Assembly (NCBI GenBank): GCA_020310875.1
Contig: CM035438.1
Span: forward strand, 101,472,639-101,536,638
Origin: Ceratopteris richardii
Lineage: Eukaryota > Streptophyta > Polypodiopsida > Polypodiales > Pteridaceae
Direction: 5' to 3'
DNA length: 64,000 nt
The notes under the pieces were generated by a model. That model had not been told where the DNA came from, ran no database searches, and worked only from the letters and a program-made list of their open reading frames with translations. This document shows, piece by piece, positions 36,693 through 45,789 of the stretch; the stretch's first letter is position 1; every line of letters starts with the position of its first letter. Position numbers and translations under genes: made by a program.

Positions 36693-36922
36693 TGTTGATA
36701 TATTTAGGTAGTGATGTGTGTGAACACTCTAGGACCGCCGGGGCACTTTTTTCCCTCTTTAGGAGGTTTTTTTCCCCCGGCTTGTATATACGCCTATTGC
36801 CCTAATGGGCTACTTATCTTTGTACATTCTCTAGTAATACATTCAGTCTTGTGTGTTGTGCTCCAAGCTTCTTCTTCTTCCTTGTGCTGTTCGTGTGCTT
36901 CCGCAGACGTCTAACTCCAACA
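36693..36922 (+). repeat. 3' LTR of copia A copy 1
   Basis: 230 bp, followed by the target duplication tatca. Confidence 0.97.
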
Positions 36923-38104
36923 TATCACATGAGTACTCCAAAGGTGCATGGGTGTACATGCAACCCTCTAGAGTTGGGCCTCATCGAGTTAGAGATCGTG
37001 GAAACTTGGATCTTCATTGGAAGGGAAAGTTGGCTTCAAGAAGCACAGAGACAATGGGATGGTTGCTATTGTACAACATGTTTTTACAATGGCAACTATG
37101 AAACTTGAAAACTCTAATAGAATGATATATCCTATGAATTGTAAGTACTACTCTACAATATTGTATGTTTTCTAGTGTTGAATATAAACTTTTTGAACTA
37201 TTTAGATATGTTTTTGTTTGTTTTAGATATATTTCCTTCTACTTTGGTGGGAGAGCAACCACTTCATAGTCTTACAGGTACTTTCCAAGCATTGCATGTA
37301 GATGTTGGTGCACTAGTCTTTCCAAAAATATCTCCTGCTCAACTTTACCATGATAGAATTTTCTTTTACACACATAGATATGTTGTACCCTCTACAATGA
37401 ATGGTTTTGGAAGGTTATAGAGAATTGAAGTACATTCTCTTCTTAGCTTGGAGTGGCCAAAACCTGATATACGGTCCATATCATCTGTGAAGCACAATAT
37501 GGTAATGGATATACATAACTCTTTGAAATTCACAAAAGTGTCTAGGTCTGTAGGTTTGCACTGGTCTTTTCCCATCCATTGTTTTTTATATTTATTCCAA
37601 GGATTCTCATTCCAAGAGACTTCCACCATGTTCATGTGTAAAGATATCACATATGAGCAAGTCGAAAGGCTTCTTGGTGAAAATTGGGATTTGATAGAAG
37701 GAATTGCAAAAGGTGATAAATATCTTTGTAAAATAGGTGGAACAGGTATAGGATTTCGATACTTGAAACAACGTACTTCATTATACATTAGATTCTACTA
37801 TGATCGTTGGATGTGCAAACTTGGCGAATGGATACAATTTCAAAGTTCAGAGGGATCTTTACATTCATTTGAAATAAAGCTTAGATTGCCCAACAATGAA
37901 ACAAAGACTATTTTAGTGAATAATCATTGGACCTTGGCTAATCTGAGAGAACGCTAGGTGATTATGGGGTTTGAAGGGCTAACTCAATCCAAATTCTAAA
38001 TACAAGGACATAAGGTGAGAAATGTTTTGTGCTTTTGTTAAAGTAATCTTTTCATTATTTCTTATTTTACTTTTATAAGTTCAATTTCTTGCAAATTGAT
38101 TACA

Positions 38105-38667
38105 GGTGGGCAGAAGATTGAAATACAAAATGAAAGTCCCTGTAGATTGGAGCAAAGATGGAACAGAACTCTCATTGTCATATTCCTTTTGCAACCTGAT
38201 AATGTCACTTCTTGGGTCCTAGTCATTGTACCTCATGGTTTTTGCACTTTCAAGAACCTTGTAAAAAGTAGGACAATCAATTCATGTTAGATATTGTATA
38301 TACCTTCTTATTTGCAATGGTAATTTCAAAACTTTTGGAATGTCAAAAAGTCTATGTTCACTACTTTGAAATGTGGTTGCTCATGTTTTTTGTTGTGTTA
38401 TGTTTAGACATTTGCTTTGAAGCAAAAAATTTCATACCCTTTGGTGTTCTGTGCATTATTTTGTCATCAGAAACACATTTTTTGAACTTGCACTACTTTA
38501 TTCTATACTTTTAAAAGTGGGCCCAGTCAGTTTAAAAATTTGAAACTGCTATAAAAATGGGTTCTATGTGCTCATTTCTCACATTTGCACTCACAAAGAG
38601 CTAGAAAGCACAGACAAGCCAATAGAATTCTCATGCGCAAGCAAGGGCTGTTAGCACTTCCACTCCC
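38105..38667 (+). other. possible extra exon of gene A and spacer
   Basis: After a possible GT donor near 38013 and an AG acceptor at about 38104, a frame of about 60 codons (38105-38290) could be a last exon of gene A. Stops in the alternative frames make this uncertain. The rest to 38667 holds nothing I can support. Confidence 0.3.
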
Positions 38668-40165
38668 ATGAAATCTCCTCGAGATCTATTCATGGAGTTT
38701 TTGGATACTATAGACTACAACGGTTGTATGGATTTGTATGACCTAGTCTGTAGAGTCCCTAATATTGAAGGGACAATAGCCATGAACTCTGATGTGATCG
38801 ATGAGATTACAGATTTTATGGAATTCCATATATTAAGATATGCTATAGATATTCCAAAATATGAGTGTAAATGGGTCCCGTGTGACCTACTTTTGTACAT
38901 TCGTAAAGGAGATGAGGCATTTGTGAAGCGCTTAAAGTGTTTCATGGCTGTTGTTGAGGATGCAGGGCACCTATTAGATGACACAGTGCCCTTAATTAAA
39001 CAATTAAATAAGAAGAGGAAAATGGGAAGAAAATATATTTCCTATGTTGCAACAAGCATCTTTTTTGTCAATGAGAAGCCCAAACCTACACCCATGGACC
39101 TATCCCATCTTGTTACTGGGGGTTTTGTAGATGACAAAAAGGAGCCCCAGAAAGAAGCTCTCAGCTTATTAGAAGAGAGTCAAAAAATTTGCAGAGAATT
39201 TCCGCAAGGAGTAGTGGACAAATTAAGGAAGCCAGTACATAGAATAGTCCACCCTCCAACTTAGAGCCCGTGGAACCCACTCTACAAGAGGTAGAGATGG
39301 AAATGTTTTCAGTGGTACTTGTCGACGGAGAAGAATTTTTGTTCCTGCACGATATTGAGAAGGCATTCGGTCTATGCCTCGACGAATGCCTAAGTATTTT
39401 TTGCTCGACCTCGGATGTTCCCATGGACAACACTTCTGACGTAATTGAAAAGACAACAATTCCACTTGGTGATTCAATTGCAGACACCATTGCATTTGTG
39501 TGTGAAGATTTTTTGAGTGATTCCAACCAAAATGCCACTGAAGAAGATCTTGTCGCAGCAAGGGAAAGAATTTTGGAGAAGAAGATTCCAACATCCCCTG
39601 TTGTGGAGCAAAGTGGCATGGATCACTCTTCATTTCCACTAGATGCAATGGGAAGAGGAGAGGATGAAGATAGGCTTCAAGATGTAAGTATCTAATGACA
39701 TTTATGATTGTCTCATATTCATACAAAATGTATCTAATGAATTTTATTATTGTCTATGTGTAGGAAGCAATTGAAGTGGATAAATTTGCAGCAAGGAGTG
39801 GTGGTGACCGTGTTGCCCGTGGACATGGCTCTTCCTTGGCACATTACATTGGGAAATCGCCAAAGGAAGATTTTGTCATAATCCACAAGGACTTTTCCCC
39901 TCAAGGACACTTCATGACTTGGTGTCTGAAGGCCTTGAGAAAAGTTTTGTGCCTATCTACAATAAAGCAAGGGACCAATTGTATATTTCTGGTTAGGAAG
40001 TCCTTTGCCCGTACTACCCTAGGAGTTAACTTTAGAGGAAAAATATTAGGTCAAATAGGAATAGCTTTAGGTCTTGGATTGACATACCCTCAGTTAATAT
40101 CCCAATCAGTTTTGACTTACCAATTGCCACTGTCTTTCCAGAGAAGAAAGAATGTAGTGGAGTAG
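38668..40165 (+). pseudogene. transposon gene B, unknown function, two exons
   Basis: Starts MKSPRDLFMEFLDTIDY and is open for 198 codons. A single frameshift near 39262 leads into a frame continuing to 39683. A GT-AG intron (39684-39763, gtaagt donor, ttgtctatgtgtag acceptor, phase 0) joins it to 39764-40165, which ends at TAG. The inferred product is about 470 residues: a mixed helical N-terminal half, an acidic middle, and a basic, more conserved-looking C-terminal half with several RK-rich segments. I recognise no domain. The intron and long frames argue for a real gene recently broken by one indel. It is the last plus-strand gene before the hairpins. Confidence 0.6.
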
Positions 40166-40321
40166 CTCAAGACCAAGAGCCAATTGTAAAAACTTTATAA
40201 TACCAATTATTGTTTTTCCAATTTCCATGTGCATTGTCTTTATGTTTTTGACAATCTCTTAACTTTTGCACAGTTTAATCAGTCTTTTTCCATTATTTCT
40301 TGTAATTTTTGTTGCCCAAAA

Positions 40322-40510
40322 TGCATGCAAAGGCCTAGGAATGCAAAAAAAGGCTTGCCACAGAAACGCGGGGATGGGCCCTGCAAAAGGAATGCAAAAA
40401 AAAAGGCATGCCACAGAATCGCGAGGATGGGCCCTGCAAAAGTTTTGCAGGGTCCATCCCCGCGTTTCTGTGGCAAGCCTTTTTTTGCATTCCTAGGCTA
40501 TTCCATGCAC
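40322..40510. repeat. foldback hairpin 1 (left arm duplicated)
   Basis: An arm with cctaggaatgcaaaaaaagg and the gatgggccctgcaaaa core is present twice in tandem (about 40335-40389 and 40389-40442). It is followed by its inverted copy (40443-40497) with no real loop. Arms are about 54 bp and nearly perfect, with outer palindromic extensions (atgcatgc / catgca). Confidence 0.9.
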
Positions 40511-40740
40511 TAGCTTCCCTATATTGGAAGTCTATGTCCGTCAATTACAACCTAAACTTGGGGAATTGTGGAAGACTCTCCTTATATGCAATGATTAGAG
40601 AATATTTAGACTCCTCTGGGTGCATTTAAGCATGCAACAATTTATAAGTACATTTGAATTTTCATCAACATTGTTTATCTATTGGTCAGAGGGTTAGCAT
40701 GAATTGCACCCTATCTAAGGCCAATCATATGCTCCAATGT
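40511..40740. other. spacer between hairpins
   Basis: Non-coding. Confidence 0.4.
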
Positions 40741-40885
40741 GCATGGCATGTGGTTTCATGGCTTAGAAATGCAAAAAAAAGGCCTGCCATAGAAACGCGG
40801 GGATGGGCCCTGTAAAACTTCTACAGGGCCCATCCCCACGTTTCTATGGCAGGCCTTTTTTTCCATTCCTAGGCCATTGCATGCA
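40741..40885. repeat. foldback hairpin 2
   Basis: Same family as hairpin 1, simple form: left arm about 40764-40818, right arm about 40821-40873, with a loop of only a few bases around taaaacttcta. Substitutions are partly compensated between arms (gcctgccatag / ctatggcaggc versus gcttgccacag / ctgtggcaagc in hairpin 1), so each hairpin keeps its own pairing. Confidence 0.92.
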
Positions 40886-41114
40886 TTTTTAAGCAACACC
40901 ACTTACAAGAAATAGAGTAAAAAGATTGATTAAACTATGCAAAACACTTTAAAGAAGTACTAGAAAAAGACACTTAGATACATAGGAGAAATAGACTTCA
41001 AAACATGTACACTAAGAGACAAACACTTGGGAGAGCAAATATAATAAGAAAAAGATTGTATTCATCATTTGGGATATACAAAAAGTTCTCCAAAAAAGGG
41101 AGTACAAATATTTG

Positions 41115-42003
41115 TTAAGGGTTATTCCCTCTAATTCTTCTAGCTAGCTTCAAATATTTAGGTTGTATTGTCACTCTCTTTGCATGGATGGCACACAGGT
41201 TAGAGTCCTCCAACATTGAGATAAGATACACCTTTGTAGCTTCTTGGAGGGCTTCAATGGCTATCCCTTGGATAACGAAGTCCAGCACAATAGCTTTGGA
41301 TCTCTTCCTTCACAACTCTTGCAAAATGACCTCGTGGAATAAGAAGCTCCACAAACTTTTGATAGTGTTGAATCTTTGCAAAGGCTCTGGTTTGCTTTCT
41401 GCACCTTTGTGGTGCTCTTGCATTTGGGGGGATGTTGGTTTGTGGTCGTTGTGGTCTACGCCGCGGTTGATAGTTCTTCTTTCTTCTTGGAGCATGCCAA
41501 GATGATCTTGCCTCATCATTTACTTGCTCTGCCCGACTTTGCTCTCTTTCTTCATTGGTTGGTCTTTGTCCTTGTCTTGCGGGGAGTGACTTGCCTCCTT
41601 GTGTTATTCGATGGTTCATTGGGATATGACCACGGGTCCATGGTGGCTTGTTAACACTTTCTTCATCCGAGGAACTCTCTAAATATGATGTTATCTCCAT
41701 CAAAACTTGTATATGTCCTCGTTGTTTGGGCCTTGCCTTGAGTGGTGTCCTCTGTAGGGGCTCATCATCAGATATGGGAGGCGAATAATTTATTTTGTGT
41801 GTTGCATCTCTCTCTTGTGAAGCTTCATCCCCCCGCGATGGAATGCTACGAGAGTGCATCCCTGCACCCGAGTTTCGTCTAGAAGAGTGGCTTGTGGTTC
41901 GACGCTCCTTGTGGGGTGTCATCCATGTTGGGTGCTGAGTACCTTGCACATGGCTAGGGTAGACAACATGATCCTTTCTAGCAGTCTGCTTTGTGCATGC
42001 CAT
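41115..42003 (-). CDS. histone H3-like protein with long N-terminal tail (one frameshift)
   Basis: Start chosen at 42003 because it gives [10 protein letters not shown], the H3 tail start with R2 changed to C and the K4 and K9 equivalents kept. A basic, Pro/Gln/Ser-rich tail of ~200 residues follows, with an acidic SSSDEES patch, far longer than H3's ~40. The histone fold starts at about residue 202: [15 protein letters not shown] (alphaN/alpha1), then [10 protein letters not shown]. One extra base near 41282 shifts the frame. In the next frame it continues through EALQEA (alpha2), [16 protein letters not shown] and LARRIRG to TAA at 41115-41117. Removing that base gives exactly the H3 spacing and about 295 residues. 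LLIP after alpha1 recalls centromeric H3, but the C-terminus is H3-like. It lies about 310 bases downstream of the transposase, same strand. The shift may be a mutation or an assembly error. Confidence 0.88.
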
Positions 42004-42314
42004 TCTCTTAGGATGTAAAGTGGTAAAATGAGGAAGGACATCTTTATTATAGTTTTTCACTTAAGAATTGTCCTGTTCACATTTAAATGGATAAAAATTA
42101 GTTTTAAAACATTAAAAGTATATTCACAAAAACATTGGAAGTTTATTTGAAGTGAAAGGAGTTATAAAAACCTTGAAAAAAATAATTCATTTTAAGAGTT
42201 GGGAAACTATTTCCAAGCAGAACCCTCACGGACTCTTTGTGCATGCCATTGGGCATGATGTAGCGGTCTTGATGATGACATCCACTTCTCTCTTGCAATA
42301 TCATGTTGTAGCTT

Positions 42315-45017
42315 TCATGTAATATTTGCTATTCGTGACTCACATGCTCGTTCCATTACATATTTTCTAGCGAATGTCGCACGGAAAAACCAGTTGAACA
42401 TTTCTTCTAAATAGTTTGATTGGAGTAGACCACCCCCATGACGAGTGTTTTTAAAGTAAACACCTCTAGCCTTGTAATGTGACTTCTTCATTCCTTCTGT
42501 ACTAAAAATGTCCAGTGACCCATATCGATTCATAAAATATGCTCCATGTGCAAAAAGAATATGCTATGATCTGGTCAATAAGATATACACATGGTATTTA
42601 AGAACAGATAAAAAAATGTAAGCAAAACTTACTATGTAATGTGTAATGTTGCTTTCTCCCCAAGATAAGATGAATGACTGTGTAAAATCCTTCAAATCAC
42701 TTGGAATAATTCTCGTTGTGAAGCATTATTGGAAACCAAACCCATCAAATGTAACAATTGATCTAATGATGACCAAACCTTCTTTCACTTATTAATGAGA
42801 TCAACCTGACTATCATTGTCTGTTGTAATTGAACAGAGGTCCTTCCAAAGCTCCCATTTCCCATCATCTTGACTATTCACATCTCTTTTAAAGAAACGTC
42901 TTGCCTTCTTCCCAGTGATTGAAACTTGTTGTAAAATCTCTTGAGACTCACCATACTTCTTAACAACTAAAGATACATGGCCACCATGACAACCAATAGA
43001 ATTCAAAAGAACTTCTATTTTTTGGATTGCTATTGTAGACCTCTCTAGTGGTTTCATTGCAAATGCATATTCAACATGGAGATTCAAAAGCCTATCAAAG
43101 ATCTCATGAATGCATGGAAAGTACAAAAGTGAACATAGACTAATGGAAATGGAATAATGGGGTTCCAATCATTGCTTATTTTATCACAAGTCGGTTCCTG
43201 TAACATTGGACACCTCAAAAGTGATATCTCCCATTCCCTGCTATTCGATGAGTCTGTTTCATCAATTTGTTTAGAGTCATCAACTCTCATCAATGCCCTT
43301 GCAGGTTTAGACTCTCTCTTAGATCCTTTGTAACCTTGTGTACAATATGGGCAAGGATAGAGAGAAGATGCTCCTTGTTTACAACCTAACATGCATTTTA
43401 TACTCTTAAGGTCTCCACCCAAATGCCATTCTACCTCAAAATCACCTATATCATCTACAGAAAGCTTTTGCCCATGTATTTGAGAAGAGATTACTTCTGT
43501 AATCCATGGAGTCCTATTAAAAATCCACGAAATAACATTGTTTGTTTCTTCGGGAACTTCTATAGCACCTAACCACCAGACATCTCTCTCTGAGTGCACT
43601 TTGTAAGTAAAATGGGAAGTGGATCCTAAAGTTTCATTACTCATTGCATGGTCCATAACTTCATTCATTAGCGTCACACTCAACCTTTCTAGTCGCCGAC
43701 CCTTTATGATTTGACACTCATCAAGCTTTAGTATGAACTTTAATTTAACATTACAATCTGCACAAAAGAGAAAACATTATCTTAATATGACACTTGAATG
43801 CAATAAAACTTCAACACCAAATAAAATGTAGCAGGGGTACCTTTGATTGTTGAACTATAAAAGTGAACCATTGCTTGTTGAAGCTTCTGAAGATCCATAA
43901 ATATATTGTTGAATTTAGTGTAAGTAAATCCTTGTGTAGATAGGATCTTTGATTGCTTCTTGGGAATATTTTGGATGATAAACTGAGGTAGGCATATTGT
44001 CTTCTATGAATAAATATTGTCCAATAGTAGGAGTCACATCCTCATTTGAAGTTTTTTTTTTAGAGACACTTTATATGGGCATGGAAATATACTTTAAGAA
44101 ATACCTTGTGCTTGTAAGGCTTTCCTCAGAAGGGTGTACATTGCAGTATACCCATTTCTACTGATGCCCGCTTCGTCCCATATTGTCTGCACATCTTGCA
44201 CTTTGATAAGGTTTTTTAACTTCTCTGAAAACTCAGCTTCAACCACAACTCTAATACACTTTCCTATGGGTGTGTCTATAGTAGAAGTGATTACTTTGCT
44301 GTTTATACAACTATTCATCAGCTTGAATTGGTCTTATGTTGTTGACGAAGCAGTTATGTCTTGAATAAGTGACCTACACAATCAAAGATTACATTACAAA
44401 TCTTCATTAAAACATATAAAAGTAAAACAAACGCTCGGCTTATTGCATATATACGTCATTTGCGTGCTCCGCCACCTACTAAAAGAGCTTCAAAGGATGA
44501 CAATGCTCTTTTCCTATATCTCATACCAAGTGGAGTCTCTTTCAGCTGCTGGAGATTGGCATTTAACTTTGAAATTGTGGTTTCTTTTGCTTCCATATCT
44601 TGTTCAAAATTTGCAAGTTGTTTTTGTAAAGATATGATTGTGCTTTCTAAAATGACCACCCTCATATGATGGAGTTGATATTGTTGGAACCAATACTTAG
44701 TAGTAGCATGTGAATGTGTAGATAATCGCTTGCAGTAACCTAATAGTCCAGCTTCACCCACACCAATGAGCTGAAGTAAAGTTGAGAGGTTATGGAATGT
44801 TGGATGGTAAGAAGATATTGGATCAAGGATATAGTGAACCATGAGTCCAAAGATCAATACTTTTTTCTCTAGCTGCATGACGTTCATTTTGAGAATTGGC
44901 ATCATTGTTGCATTGTGTATTTGGAGCAAACTCTCTAGGCACATGAACATGGATACTTGTTGATGCAGGAGCATGAGGACGTTCTGCTGTGAAGTTTGTG
45001 ATACATGTCAACACCAT
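42315..45017 (-). pseudogene. DDE transposase, RAG1/Transib/CMC-type signature, multi-exon
   Basis: N-terminal exon from Met at 45017 to about 44456 with a coiled coil (about 44640-44520) and one shift near 44860. Further exons lie at about 44350-44094 and 44000-43841, then intron 43758-43840 (GT..AG), then 43757 onward. First candidate Asp: K-L-D-E (codon 43720-43722), followed 12 residues later by RLSVTLM. Second: G-G-D (43411-43413), 20 residues before C-P-Y-C (43342-43353). C-terminal exon: H-x4-H (42546-42563), then x6-R-x-G-S-x6-E-G with the Glu at 42495-42497. This spacing equals the RAG1 C-terminal zinc and third-catalytic-residue block as I recall it. A shift near 43115 and stops near 42680 and 42780 break it. 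Superfamily assignment is by motif only. Confidence 0.72.
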
Positions 45018-45574
45018 CTTTGCTAATGACCAACAATATCAAAAACAAAGATGGAAAACTGGTTGGAAGGGACTCTAAAGCATATGTTTTGCTCAGAAAA
45101 TGCATTTTCTTGTATGTGTATGGTTAAAGTGTATTTTTCCACTGTGTATGGCTGAAAATGATGAAATTTGAAAAAAAGTCATTTTTTGGGGGAAGCATAG
45201 TCATGGATTTGATGATGTGGCACTTACTTTTGGAGGGAGTTTAAAAGTTATACTTTTTCTAAAAGAAACTTAAAAAATGGGCTCAAAAAAGTGACTTCTG
45301 ACATATATATTAAAAAAATAGGCCCTTTTGAGTTAATATACACTAAAAATGAGATTTGAAAAAAAAAACATTTTTCTATTCAAATACATGCACGAGTTTG
45401 ATGACGTGGAAAGTAGATTCTCTTCATCTCTCTCTCTAGAAGAAGAAAGAGAGAGACCTAGTAAAGCCTAAAAAAAAAGCCTACTCGAGCCTACTAAAAA
45501 GTGCCCTATTAAATGCACTTTGTCCCCTTAAACAAGAACAAAATTAAGCTTAATCCCTAAAAATTAGGGATCCT
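45018..45574. other. right subterminal region of the DNA transposon
   Basis: Likely promoter side of the minus-strand transposase. AAAA/TTTT-rich, with a CT/GA-rich block (45427-45458) resembling the tctagagagagaag block near the left end (32766-32785). No gene. Confidence 0.4.
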
Positions 45575-45611
45575 TACAAGGCCCATGCAGGGTTTATTTT
45601 TTCCCCTAATG
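45575..45611 (-). repeat. right terminal inverted repeat
   Basis: Reverse complement matches 32606-32642 at 34 of 37 positions. Confidence 0.8.
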
Positions 45612-45789
45612 GTTTTATCCCCATTTCAAAGCCATTTGTGCAATTAGAATTGTCATCAGAGTGACGGTTTGTGAGCTGAAATTTCAGCATTCATTTCAGC
45701 TTTCGTGGAAGTAAAGATTTTGTCACATTCTTGTTCTTTAGTGAAATGGCGGGCAGCAATTAATTTTTTGGCATGCTTCAAGCTTAAGA

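Larger units (their letters stand above)
33226..36922 (+). mobile_element. Ty1/copia family A, copy 1 (young, internally deleted)
   Basis: A 3697-bp element with two 230-bp LTRs (33226-33455, 36693-36922) that differ at only two positions. The 5-bp target duplication is tatca (33221-33225, 36923-36927). The primer site tggtatatgagcagg (33458-33472) and polypurine tract ccaggggggatt (36681-36692) are present. Compared with copy 2 it lacks about 1.4 kb spanning the integrase and the start of RT. Coding is one continuous frame apart from two TAG codons. This is the most recent event visible in the window. Confidence 0.97.
33133..37957 (+). pseudogene. transposon gene A, unknown function, split by copia A copy 1
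   Basis: Starts MATSKASRRPKDEILK at 33133 and stays open for 31 codons to 33225, the last base of the target duplication. It resumes in the same frame at 36928, right after the second duplication, so removing the insertion restores a continuous frame. One frameshift near 37060 links to a frame ending at a GT donor (37141). A GT-AG intron (37141-37226) joins in phase to 37227-37957, which has one in-frame TAG (37418-37420). The inferred product is about 345 residues, basic at the N-terminus, with no domain I recognise. A weak similar stretch follows at 38105-38290. The gene was already inside the DNA transposon when the copia inserted. Confidence 0.55.
32606..45611. mobile_element. DNA transposon with RAG1/CMC-like transposase and histone H3-like gene
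   Basis: Bounded by 37-bp inverted repeats (32606-32642 and 45575-45611) with 3 mismatches, both starting CATTAGGGG from outside in. Total 13.0 kb, about 9.3 kb without the nested copia A copy 1. Minus-strand genes: transposase (42315-45017) and histone H3-like (41115-42003). Plus-strand genes: unknown gene A (33133-37957, interrupted) and unknown gene B (38668-40165). Two foldback hairpins lie between the converging sets. The flanks are halves of copia D. No clean target duplication was found: TA on both sides is possible if the repeat starts GGGGAAAA, but the ATTA/TAAT palindrome makes this ambiguous. Carriage of these genes by one transposon is inferred from the flanking repeats. Confidence 0.72.

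Noticed and set aside
40229-40629. Several overlapping frames with the repeated K-A-C-H-R-N-A-G-M segment
   Set aside because: Created by the inverted repeats; the same words occur on both strands.
40322-40885. CRISPR-like array of repeated short segments
   Set aside because: Plant nuclear context, inverted rather than direct repeats, and no unique spacers of even length.
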